From Bacteroidota bacterium (GTDB lineage: Bacteria > Bacteroidota > Bacteroidia > Chitinophagales > Chitinophagaceae), in the NCBI GenBank assembly GCA_947454745.1, contig CANGMV010000050.1, forward strand, positions 1 to 7,307: 7,307 nt of DNA, given 5' to 3'. The notes beneath the pieces are model-generated. The model was given only the letters and a program-made list of their open reading frames with translations. It did not search any database and was not told the DNA's origin. A program made the position numbers and the translations under genes. Shown here in pieces: positions 1 to 5,942 of this stretch (positions within the stretch are counted from its first letter, which is position 1; every line of letters begins with the position of its first letter).

Positions 1-7
1 AAGACAT

Positions 8-331
8 ATGGGTGCGAATGTACCTGCTGTTGTAGAAACAAAAAGTTTAAAAGCATTAAAAGCTAAAACTGGTAATCTATACGAGTCTATTTCTATCATT
101 GCAAAAAGAGCAAATCAAATTAATATTTCAATTAGAGAAGAATTACACTCTAAATTAGAAGAATTTGCAAGCCATACCGATAGCTTAGAGGAAATTCATG
201 AGAACAAAGAGCAAATCGAAATCTCTAAAGCATATGAGCGTATGCCAAACCCAGCAATTTTAGCGACTGCTGAGTTTATTGATGACAAAATCTATTACAG
301 AAATAACGAAGAGACTGATCTTTTCCGTTAA
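8..331 (+). CDS. rpoZ: DNA-directed RNA polymerase omega subunit (Bacteroidota type)
   Basis: Small RNA polymerase subunit that binds beta-prime and assists assembly and stability of core polymerase in the cytoplasm. The 107-residue protein carries the family core: TGNLYESISIIAKRANQI at about residues 21-38, followed by a helical stretch with SLEEIHENKEQIEISKAYERMP, the Bacteroidota counterpart of the conserved omega helices. Length fits the 105-115 residues usual in the phylum. The ATG at 8 gives a plausible N-terminus, but only seven bases lie upstream and the frame stays open to the window edge, so the true start could be further upstream. A strong hairpin terminator follows the stop, so this is probably the last gene of its transcript. 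In many Bacteroidota the gene upstream is bamD; that region is outside the window. Confidence 0.9.
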   Translation: MGANVPAVVETKSLKALKAKTGNLYESISIIAKRANQINISIREELHSKLEEFASHTDSLEEIHENKEQIEISKAYERMPNPAILATAEFIDDKIYYRNNEETDLFR

Positions 332-349
332 TTTTCAACAATACGAATC

Positions 350-387
350 AAAACGTCCTGGGATCTTTATGGTATCAGGACGTTTTT
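350..387 (+). terminator. Rho-independent terminator after rpoZ
   Basis: A perfect 11-bp stem pairs AAAACGTCCTG (350-360) with CAGGACGTTTT (376-386), around a 15-nt loop. The right arm runs into a short T-tract (383-387), and more T-rich sequence follows. It starts 18 bases after the rpoZ stop, so it should end the rpoZ transcript and separate it from the DUF4835 gene at 417. The flanking A/T runs would let it work weakly in reverse, but no minus-strand gene ends here. Confidence 0.8.
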
Positions 388-416
388 GTATTTTAGACTA
401 CCAATACCGGACTACT

Positions 417-1343
417 ATGTTTCGTAAATTTATCTTTTTACTTTGTTGTTTGATAGGGATTAGCGCAGCTCAATTGTCGGCGCAGGAGCTATCTGCTACT
501 ATTAGTATTCAAAGCAGTAAGGTAGACAATCAAGTAGATCCTAAAACATTTACCCAGTTGCAAACACAGCTCAAAGATTTTTTAAATCAACGCAAATGGT
601 CAAATGAGACCTTTGGCAATGAAGAGAAAATTGATTGCAGCTTTTACATAACGATCGAATCGGTATTGTCTCCAGGTGTGTATGAGGCTAAACTTAGTAT
701 AGTATCCAATCGGCCAGTATATAATTCAAATTACACCACGCCTATTTTGAATATGCAGGATGCTAATTTTACTTTTAAATATCAGTTGTCTCAACCTATT
801 GAATTTAACGAGAATAAGGTGCAAGGCACGGATCCTTTAGAGGCGAATTTAACTGCTACATTGGCGTATTATATATATGTTATACTGGGATTAGATTATG
901 ATTCTTTTTCTCTAAAAGGAGGGGCGCCCTATTTTGCAAAAGCATTAAATGTGGTATACAATGCGCCGGAGGCCTCGGGCATAAATGGCTGGAAATCCTA
1001 TGATGGTCAACGTAATCGTTTTATTTTTATAGACAATCTAACAAAGAGCGGAATGGATAAAATTCACGAAGTAATTTATAGTTATTATCGTGAAGGTTTG
1101 GACCAAATGTCGGAGAAGCCAGAGATAGCAAGAGGTACAATTTTAAATGCATTAATGAGTATGCAGGAAGTGCAGGATGCGAATACCAATACAATGATTG
1201 TGCCCATATTGATGCAGGGAAAATTCACCGAAATTGCTGGTATATTTACAAAAGCCGATAAGCAAATGCGCAAACAATTATTAAATACATTATCGTCGAT
1301 CGACTTGACGAATTTAAATAAGTACAAAGAAAAGTTAGAATGA
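417..1343 (+). CDS. porD: DUF4835 family protein, PorD-like (type IX secretion associated)
   Basis: A 308-residue exported protein of the Bacteroidota-specific DUF4835 family, which is commonly named PorD and linked to type IX secretion and gliding; its molecular role is not settled. The ATG at 417 is chosen because it opens a clear signal peptide: MFRK, a hydrophobic core at about residues 5-17, then an SAQ-type cleavage site near residue 23. A longer in-frame start at 279 would overlap rpoZ, run through the terminator hairpin and bury the signal peptide, so it is rejected. Recognisable family segments are RPVYNSNYTTPILN (99-112), YYIYVILGLDYDSFSLKGG (151-169) and GWKSYDGQRNRFIFIDNLT (191-209). 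The mature protein is probably periplasmic or outer-membrane associated. It overlaps the next gene by 4 nt (ATGA), indicating translational coupling. The family call is strong; the PorD function is by family knowledge only. Confidence 0.85.
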   Translation: MFRKFIFLLCCLIGISAAQLSAQELSATISIQSSKVDNQVDPKTFTQLQTQLKDFLNQRKWSNETFGNEEKIDCSFYITIESVLSPGVYEAKLSIVSNRPVYNSNYTTPILNMQDANFTFKYQLSQPIEFNENKVQGTDPLEANLTATLAYYIYVILGLDYDSFSLKGGAPYFAKALNVVYNAPEASGINGWKSYDGQRNRFIFIDNLTKSGMDKIHEVIYSYYREGLDQMSEKPEIARGTILNALMSMQEVQDANTNTMIVPILMQGKFTEIAGIFTKADKQMRKQLLNTLSSIDLTNLNKYKEKLE

Positions 1344-1687
1344 AAAATTGGATAAGTATAAGTCTAGTATTATTTATTTTCATTGGTTGCGCACAACAGG
1401 GATCTAATGAAAATACAATTCCAGTAGATAAAATGAAAGTAATTATTTGGCAGTTAATGAAGGCCGATGAAGTGTATACAAGAGCTTCGGGTAAAGACTC
1501 AACTTATAAAATACAACATAAAAACGTACAGTATTACCAGCAAATTTTCGATTTGAATAAAGTAGATAGGGTTCGGTTTTATAAGCAAATGGATTATTAT
1601 AGTAAACATCCCGTAGACTTTAAAATAGTAATGGACTCCGTAAATGAGGTTTCGAAAAGAGAAAAAAACGATATAACCAAGCATTAA
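1340..1687 (+). CDS. DUF4296 family putative lipoprotein
   Basis: A 115-residue small lipoprotein. The N-terminus MKNWISISLVLFIFIGC is a lipoprotein signal sequence with a loose lipobox (FIG-C, acylation at Cys17). The mature part resembles the DUF4296 family of Bacteroidota: a segment beginning IPVDKMKVIIWQLMKADEVY (about 28-47), then YYQQIFDLNKVDRVRFYKQMDYYSKHP, the hallmark helix pair ending in YYSKHP. The function of DUF4296 proteins is unknown. The start codon overlaps the stop of the DUF4835 gene in an ATGA, so the two are surely one transcript. This suggests, without proof, that the lipoprotein works with the PorD-like protein at the cell envelope. Length is normal for the family and there are no signs of damage. 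Confidence 0.8.
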   Translation: MKNWISISLVLFIFIGCAQQGSNENTIPVDKMKVIIWQLMKADEVYTRASGKDSTYKIQHKNVQYYQQIFDLNKVDRVRFYKQMDYYSKHPVDFKIVMDSVNEVSKREKNDITKH

Positions 1688-1713
1688 ATAGGTGCGGTAT
1701 GCGCAAAGATTTT

Positions 1714-1721
1714 TAAATTTG
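1714..1721 (+). promoter_or_regulatory. Possible Bacteroidota -7 promoter element before the peroxiredoxin gene
   Basis: TAAATTTG matches the TAnnTTTG -7 consensus of Bacteroidota primary sigma-factor promoters. It would place the transcription start near 1727 and give an A-rich leader of roughly 40 nt without a Shine-Dalgarno sequence, typical of well-expressed genes in this phylum. No good TTTG -33 element lies 19-21 bases upstream and the region is AT-rich, so chance is a real alternative. Confidence 0.4.
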
Positions 1722-1768
1722 AAGTATCATAAAAATTCGAATAAAACATAAAAACAAATCAATAAAAT

Positions 1769-2242
1769 ATGAGTAATTTAATTGGCAAACCAGCCCCGGC
1801 TTTCACTTTGTTTGATACTGAGAAAAAAGCAACTTCTTTAACAGATTTTAAAGGACAAAATGTAGTAGTACTTTTCTTCCCTTTAGCATTCACAGGAGTA
1901 TGTACTGCTGAGTTATGTAATATTAGGGACAATATCGGAATCTATAACAATGCAAAAGCACAAGTATTAGCAATTTCAGTAGATTCTGCATTTACATTAG
2001 GTAAATTTAAAGAAGAGCAAAAATTAAACTTCCCATTGTTAAGCGATTTTAATAAATCAGCTTCTAAAGCATTTGATGTTCTATACGAAGTATTCCCTGC
2101 TTTAGAAATGCAAGGTGTAAGCAAACGTTCTGCGTTTGTGATTGACAAAGAAGGTGTGGTACAATACGAAGAAGTTTGTGCAACTCCAGGCGACTTACCT
2201 GATTTTGCAGCAATTCAAAATGTATTGAATACATTAAACTGA
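1769..2242 (+). CDS. Peroxiredoxin (thioredoxin-fold peroxidase, AhpC/TSA-BCP-like)
   Basis: A 157-residue cytosolic thiol peroxidase that reduces hydrogen peroxide and organic hydroperoxides. The active-site motif PLAFTGVC gives Pro38, Thr42 and peroxidatic Cys45. Cys50 lies five residues later, the spacing of the resolving cysteine in E. coli BCP, and Arg120 (SKRSAFVID) fits the conserved active-site arginine. A third cysteine, Cys137, is near the C-terminus. The N-terminal GKPAPAFTL and central VLAISVDSAF are typical of the superfamily. It could be an AhpE-like 1-Cys enzyme, an atypical 2-Cys BCP-like enzyme or a close relative; the sequence alone does not settle which. There is no signal peptide. 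It is separated from the upstream DUF4296 gene by 81 bases with a possible promoter, and a strong terminator follows, so it is probably monocistronic. Confidence 0.9.
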   Translation: MSNLIGKPAPAFTLFDTEKKATSLTDFKGQNVVVLFFPLAFTGVCTAELCNIRDNIGIYNNAKAQVLAISVDSAFTLGKFKEEQKLNFPLLSDFNKSASKAFDVLYEVFPALEMQGVSKRSAFVIDKEGVVQYEEVCATPGDLPDFAAIQNVLNTLN

Positions 2243-2276
2243 AACGTTAAGTCATGTTAATACATGATGTATAAAT

Positions 2277-2309
2277 AAAAAAGGGGCTAATTAAATTAGC
2301 CCCTTTTTT
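2277..2309. terminator. Bidirectional Rho-independent terminator between convergent genes
   Basis: A perfect 14-bp stem: AAAAAAGGGGCTAA (2277-2290) pairs with TTAGCCCCTTTTTT (2296-2309) around a 5-nt loop. The A-run on one side and T-run on the other give a U-tract on both strands, so it can end the peroxiredoxin transcript on the plus strand and the methyltransferase transcript on the minus strand. It lies 34 bases after the former's stop and 19 bases beyond the latter's. It closely resembles the terminator at 5360-5392. Confidence 0.9.
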
Positions 2310-2328
2310 ATGCGCAGTTGTTATGAAT

Positions 2329-3504
2329 TTATTTGTCACAAACTTCAACAATCAAAAATTTCAGATAGTGTGTGTTTTCCATTCCCCAAATAATAGGGTG
2401 GTCACTAGACTGTGATTGATAAGTAACTTGTCTAATTCTTTTTTTAGCATCACGTGCTGCCATTTCGATGGTGTCTAAAAATAATTCAGGGCTCACTAAA
2501 TTCGTACAGCTTGAACTAACAAGAAATCCGCCATTTCGGATTAATTGCATGCCTCGTAAATTAATTTCTTTATAGCCAGTTACCGCCTTATCAATATTAT
2601 TTCTGCTCTTGGTAAAAGCAGGTGGGTCAAGCATTACGACATCATACTTTCGTCCTTGCTTACCCCAATTCTTTAGCACATCAAAAGCGTTCATAGCTTC
2701 AAACTTCACAATATGATCTAGCTTATTTAATGCAGCATTTTTATTGGCTTGTTCCACTGCAGATTCAGAAATATCAATACCTAATACCGACTTAGCGCCA
2801 TAATGTGCAGCATGAATTTCAAAAGTACCTGTGTATGTAAAAGCGCCTAATACATCGGCTCCTTTTACAATATTTTGGATCGCACGACGATTATCTTGTT
2901 GGTCTAAAAAGTAACCCGTTTTTTGTCCAGTTTCAATATTTACATAAAACTGTAAATCATTTTCATTTATAATAATTTCGGTAGGGAATGGGTCGGTTAA
3001 AAATCCTTTTTGTTGCGTAAGTCCTTCTAATTCTCTTACAGGTACATCGTTTCGCTCGTAAATACCTTTTGGATTAAAAATGCTTTTTAATGCAGTAACA
3101 ATTGCCTCCTTCCATACTTCAATGCCAAATGACAAAGTCTGCATTACAAAATAGTCATTGAACTTATCAATAATCAACGCAGGTAAACCATCGGCTTCAC
3201 CAAACACCAATCGACAGTTTTCGGTATAACCTAAATGCTTTCTATAATCCCAAGCCTCTTGAATTTTTTGATGAAAAAAAGCTGCTGTTATTTCTTCTCT
3301 TTTTCTTGTTAATAATCGAATGATTATTTGAGACTCAGGATTGATGTATCCACGTCCTGCTAATTGGCCATCAAAATAGTACACTTCTACTATGTCACCT
3401 GGCGCTACTGGTCCAGCAATACGATCCACTTCATTGTTGTAAATCCAAGGATGTCCAAGGACGATTCTTTGGGTAATTTTCCTGTTTAAATACACTTTTG
3501 TCAT
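2329..3504 (-). CDS. rlmI: Class I SAM-dependent rRNA methyltransferase, RlmI-like (23S rRNA m5C)
   Basis: A 391-residue cytoplasmic enzyme of the family that methylates C5 of a 23S rRNA cytosine (C1962 in E. coli, RlmI of 396 residues). An N-terminal PUA domain spans about residues 1-75 (LNRKITQRIVLGHPWIYNNEV), then a linker region and a Rossmann methyltransferase domain from about 195. Visible motifs are TGYFLDQQDNR (196-206), the SAM-binding loop VLGAFTYTGTF (218-228), GIDIS with acidic Asp244, DPPAF (293-297), and SSSCT with catalytic-type Cys333 followed by a C-terminal SSDHPIIW. The motif I position usually held by Asp (VLDxFxYTG) is Gly220 here, which is odd, but the other key residues are present. 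The start at 3504 gives the standard N-terminus. It is divergent from grpE and convergent with the peroxiredoxin gene. The family is clear; the exact target base is inferred. Confidence 0.88.
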   Translation of the reverse strand: MTKVYLNRKITQRIVLGHPWIYNNEVDRIAGPVAPGDIVEVYYFDGQLAGRGYINPESQIIIRLLTRKREEITAAFFHQKIQEAWDYRKHLGYTENCRLVFGEADGLPALIIDKFNDYFVMQTLSFGIEVWKEAIVTALKSIFNPKGIYERNDVPVRELEGLTQQKGFLTDPFPTEIIINENDLQFYVNIETGQKTGYFLDQQDNRRAIQNIVKGADVLGAFTYTGTFEIHAAHYGAKSVLGIDISESAVEQANKNAALNKLDHIVKFEAMNAFDVLKNWGKQGRKYDVVMLDPPAFTKSRNNIDKAVTGYKEINLRGMQLIRNGGFLVSSSCTNLVSPELFLDTIEMAARDAKKRIRQVTYQSQSSDHPIIWGMENTHYLKFLIVEVCDK

Positions 3505-3508
3505 GGCG

Positions 3509-3516
3509 CAAAGATA
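3509..3516 (-). promoter_or_regulatory. Possible -7 promoter element immediately before rlmI
   Basis: On the minus strand TATCTTTG matches the TAnnTTTG -7 consensus and ends only 4 nt before the ATG, so transcription would start at or within a few bases of the start codon, giving a leaderless or near-leaderless mRNA. The only -33 candidate is a GTTG with a short 16-nt spacer, so support is partial. If the element is not functional, the promoter must be elsewhere in the short divergent gap. Confidence 0.35.
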
Positions 3517-3566
3517 GGCAGTGATTGACTGACAACTTGTTCATTTTTAGGCTAATTAATGTCAAT

Positions 3567-3598
3567 TTTGCTCTTTTAGGCCTTTGGCAATATATTTG
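3567..3598 (+). promoter_or_regulatory. Bacteroidota-type promoter of the grpE-dnaJ operon
   Basis: TTTG at 3567-3570 and TATATTTG at 3591-3598 match the -33 TTTG and -7 TAnnTTTG consensus of Bacteroidota primary sigma-factor promoters exactly, with a 20-nt spacer in the expected range. Transcription would begin at about 3604, leaving a leader of roughly 20 nt before the grpE ATG at 3626. No CIRCE inverted repeat (TTAGCACTC-type) is present, so HrcA control is not supported here. Confidence 0.75.
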
Positions 3599-3625
3599 CT
3601 CGCATTAGATAACAATAAGTCAATT

Positions 3626-4165
3626 ATGGAAGAAAAAGAGATCAATACCCCGGAAACAGTCGAAAATGTCGAAAATAGCCCTGAAAATGCGCCTGAAGTA
3701 GAAAACGAGCCCCTAAGTGAGCTAGATCAAGCAAAGGCAGAATTGGCAGAGCAAAAGGATAAATACCTGCGTTTAATGGCTGAATTTGACAACTATAAAC
3801 GACGAACTGCAAAAGAGCGTATGGAATTAATCCAAACCGCGGGTAAGGATGTAATTGTTTCTTTATTAGATGTTTTAGATGACTGTGATAGAGCCGAAAA
3901 ACAATTGAATGGGTCGGATGATATCGCTGTTCAAAAAGAAGGTATTCAATTGGTGTTTAATAAAATTCGTTCTACGATGCAAGCCAAGGGCTTAATCGCT
4001 ATGGAAAGTATTGGTAAGGATTTTGACGTGGAATTGCATGAAGCAATTACGGAGGTTCCTGTTCCTGATGATAAACAAAAAGGAAAGGTAATTGACGAAG
4101 TAACCAAGGGCTATTTATTGAATGAAAAAATTATTCGTTTTGCCAAAGTGGTTGTAGGCAAATAA
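3626..4165 (+). CDS. grpE: GrpE, nucleotide exchange factor for DnaK
   Basis: Cytoplasmic co-chaperone that releases ADP from DnaK during protein folding and the stress response. With the ATG at 3626 it has 179 residues. The acidic, Glu/Pro/Asn-rich tail (1-30, with repeated VEN units) is followed by the long dimerising coiled-coil helix with [13 protein letters not shown] (52-64), then [11 protein letters not shown] (80-90), and a C-terminal beta domain that includes [10 protein letters not shown] (132-141) and [16 protein letters not shown] (162-177), all family hallmarks. An in-frame TTG at 3584 would add 14 residues, but it lies upstream of the -7 promoter element, outside the predicted transcript, so the ATG is preferred. 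The dnaJ start follows 10 bases after the stop, forming the common grpE-dnaJ operon. Confidence 0.93.
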   Translation: MEEKEINTPETVENVENSPENAPEVENEPLSELDQAKAELAEQKDKYLRLMAEFDNYKRRTAKERMELIQTAGKDVIVSLLDVLDDCDRAEKQLNGSDDIAVQKEGIQLVFNKIRSTMQAKGLIAMESIGKDFDVELHEAITEVPVPDDKQKGKVIDEVTKGYLLNEKIIRFAKVVVGK

Positions 4166-4175
4166 AAATACGCAT

Positions 4176-5354
4176 ATGTCTAAAAGAGATTATTACGAAA
4201 TATTAGGTGTAAGTAAATCTGCGTCGGCAGACGAAATAAAAAAAGCATACCGTAAAGTGGCGATGCAATTTCATCCTGATAGAAATCCTGGTGATAAAGC
4301 AGCGGAAGAAAAATTTAAGGAAGCAGCAGAAGCTTATGAAATATTAAGTGATAATGATAAGAAGGCGAAGTATGATCGATTTGGTCACCAAGCATTTGGC
4401 CCAGGATCAAATGGTGGTGGAGGAGGAGGATTCCATGGCGGTGGCATGGATATGAACGACATTTTTAGTCAGTTTGGTGACATATTTGGCGATGAAGGTT
4501 TTGGAGGATTCTTTGGTGGAGGAGGAGGAAGATCAAGAGGTGGTGGCGCAAGAGCGAGAGGCCAAAGAGGAAGTAACCTAAGAATAAAATTAAAATTAAA
4601 TTTCGAGGAAATTGCGAATGGAGTTACGAAGCAAGTGAAAGTAAAAAAGCATGTGGTTTGTACTACTTGCGGAGGTAATGGAGCAAAGGATAAAAATAGT
4701 TTACAAACCTGTACTACTTGTAATGGACAAGGGCAGGTAAGAAAAGTAACCAACACGTTTTTAGGACAAATGCAAACGGTGAATACCTGTCCTACCTGTA
4801 ATGGAGAGGGCACAACGGTTACTGCAAAATGTACTGCTTGTAAAGGCGAAGGCCGCGTATATGGTGAAGAAACCATTTCGATTGATATACCTGCTGGAGT
4901 TCAAGACGGCATGCAATTAAGCATGTCGGGTAAAGGAAATGCGGGTGAGCGTGGTGGCATGTCGGGTGATTTAATTATCATGATAGAGGAAGAAGCACAT
5001 GAGTCTTTACATAGAGATGGTTTGAATGTAGCTTACGATTTATACATCACTATTCCAGATGCTATTTTTGGAACAAGTGTAGAAGTGCCAACTATTGATG
5101 GACGTGCAAAAATTAAAATTCCTGCAGGTACTCAAAGTGGAAAGATTTTCCGATTAAAAGGAAAGGGTTTCCCTGAAGTACAAGGCTATGCAAAAGGAGA
5201 TCAATTGATTCATGTAAATATTTGGACTCCGCAACATGTAAGTGATGAGGAAAAGGCAGCTTTAGAGAAAATGCAAGAAAGTGAAAACTTTAAACCGAAG
5301 CCAGTAAAAGGAGATAAGAGTTTTTACGATAGAGTGAAGGAAGCTTTCAAGTAA
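4176..5354 (+). CDS. dnaJ: Chaperone protein DnaJ (type I Hsp40)
   Basis: Cytoplasmic J-domain co-chaperone that delivers unfolded proteins to DnaK and stimulates its ATPase. The 392-residue protein has the complete type I layout. The J domain (about 4-70) carries the essential HPD at 33-35. A glycine/phenylalanine-rich linker with several poly-Gly runs covers about 73-132. The zinc-binding region has all four CxxCxGxG repeats (CTTCGGNG at 162, CTTCNGQG at 179, CPTCNGEG at 205, CTACKGEG at 219). The C-terminal substrate-binding domains include [14 protein letters not shown] and [22 protein letters not shown]. Length is slightly above the E. coli protein, mostly through the Gly-rich linker. 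It is downstream of grpE in the same operon and ends just before a strong terminator. No damage is seen. Confidence 0.97.
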   Translation: MSKRDYYEILGVSKSASADEIKKAYRKVAMQFHPDRNPGDKAAEEKFKEAAEAYEILSDNDKKAKYDRFGHQAFGPGSNGGGGGGFHGGGMDMNDIFSQFGDIFGDEGFGGFFGGGGGRSRGGGARARGQRGSNLRIKLKLNFEEIANGVTKQVKVKKHVVCTTCGGNGAKDKNSLQTCTTCNGQGQVRKVTNTFLGQMQTVNTCPTCNGEGTTVTAKCTACKGEGRVYGEETISIDIPAGVQDGMQLSMSGKGNAGERGGMSGDLIIMIEEEAHESLHRDGLNVAYDLYITIPDAIFGTSVEVPTIDGRAKIKIPAGTQSGKIFRLKGKGFPEVQGYAKGDQLIHVNIWTPQHVSDEEKAALEKMQESENFKPKPVKGDKSFYDRVKEAFK

Positions 5355-5359
5355 TAATA

Positions 5360-5392
5360 AAAAGAGGGGCTAAAGAAAATAGCCCCTCTTTT
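5360..5392. terminator. Bidirectional Rho-independent terminator between dnaJ and hpt
   Basis: A 13-bp perfect stem: AAAAGAGGGGCTA (5360-5372) pairs with TAGCCCCTCTTTT (5380-5392) around a 7-nt loop, with T-rich sequence on the plus strand after it and A-rich sequence before it that becomes a U-tract on the minus strand. It starts 6 bases after the dnaJ stop and 5 bases beyond the hpt stop, so it can serve both convergent transcripts. It shares 28 of 33 bases with the terminator at 2277-2309. Confidence 0.9.
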
Positions 5393-5396
5393 ATTT

Positions 5397-5930
5397 TTAT
5401 TTCAACTGATATATTTCTTTAGTGTTTCTGCCATAACCATCATAGTCTAAGCCATAGCCCACTACAAATTTATTAGGGATATCAAAACATGCGTAGTCAA
5501 CTTTAACAGGGTAGGCCAATGCTTCTGTTTTGTTTAACAACACTGCAATTTTAATAGAATGAGGTTGACTTGATTCCAACTGAGGTAAAAAATGGTGTAG
5601 TGTTTTTCCTGTATCAATAATATCTTCCAAAATAATAATATCACGGCCACTCACATTGGCGTCTAGGCCAATGGCAGTAATAACATTGCCCGATGAAGTA
5701 GTTCCTTTATAAGAAGCTAATTTAATAAAACAAACTTCGGCTTCAATAGTGATTTGTTTAAATAAATCGGCAGTAAATAAAAAAGAGCCATTTAAAATTG
5801 AAAGAAATATTGGTCTTTTGCCTTCATATTCTTTATTTAATTGGGCAGCAAGTTCGGAAATTTTTGTTTGAATTAAAGCTTCACTCAAATAGGGTTCAAA
5901 TTCTTTGTCTAGTACTTTTATATTTGACAT
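5397..5930 (-). CDS. hpt: Hypoxanthine phosphoribosyltransferase
   Basis: Cytoplasmic purine-salvage enzyme that joins hypoxanthine (and often guanine) to PRPP to form IMP or GMP. The 177-residue protein has the full set of type I phosphoribosyltransferase motifs: ILNGSFLF (45-52), flexible-loop segment SYKGTTSSG (73-81), the PRPP-binding signature IIILEDIIDTGKTL (98-111, acidic pair Glu102-Asp103), and base-binding KFVVGYGLDYDGYGRN (154-169). Length is normal for bacterial HPRT. It starts 12 bases after the stop of the glucosaminidase/LysM gene on the same strand, so it is probably the last gene of that operon, ending at the bidirectional terminator next to dnaJ. Preference for hypoxanthine over guanine is inferred from the family name only. 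Confidence 0.93.
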   Translation of the reverse strand: MSNIKVLDKEFEPYLSEALIQTKISELAAQLNKEYEGKRPIFLSILNGSFLFTADLFKQITIEAEVCFIKLASYKGTTSSGNVITAIGLDANVSGRDIIILEDIIDTGKTLHHFLPQLESSQPHSIKIAVLLNKTEALAYPVKVDYACFDIPNKFVVGYGLDYDGYGRNTKEIYQLK

Positions 5931-5942
5931 ACTATGTGTAGT

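Noticed and set aside
366..396. Candidate porD promoter TTTA (366-369) and TATTTTAG (389-396), 19-nt spacer
   Set aside because: Each box has one mismatch and the first lies inside the terminator loop. A promoter is needed here, but this match is too weak to list.
279..416. An upstream in-frame extension of the DUF4835 gene starting at 279
   Set aside because: It overlaps the rpoZ coding end, reads through the terminator hairpin and would hide the signal peptide that begins at 417.
2252..2267. Small inverted repeat TCATG-N6-CATGA after the peroxiredoxin gene
   Set aside because: Only 5 bp and just upstream of a far stronger terminator; not above chance in AT-rich sequence.
3505..3625. Search for a CIRCE operator or other heat-shock palindrome before grpE
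   Set aside because: No TTAGCACTC-type inverted repeat or other strong palindrome is visible in the gap.
4411..4560. GGT/GGA-rich repeats in dnaJ as a possible DNA repeat
   Set aside because: They are explained by the Gly-rich linker of type I DnaJ proteins.
4469..4876. A 135-codon minus-strand open frame within dnaJ
   Set aside because: Its proline-rich and low-complexity product is the antisense of the Gly-rich linker and zinc-finger repeats of dnaJ; no initiation signal or family resemblance.
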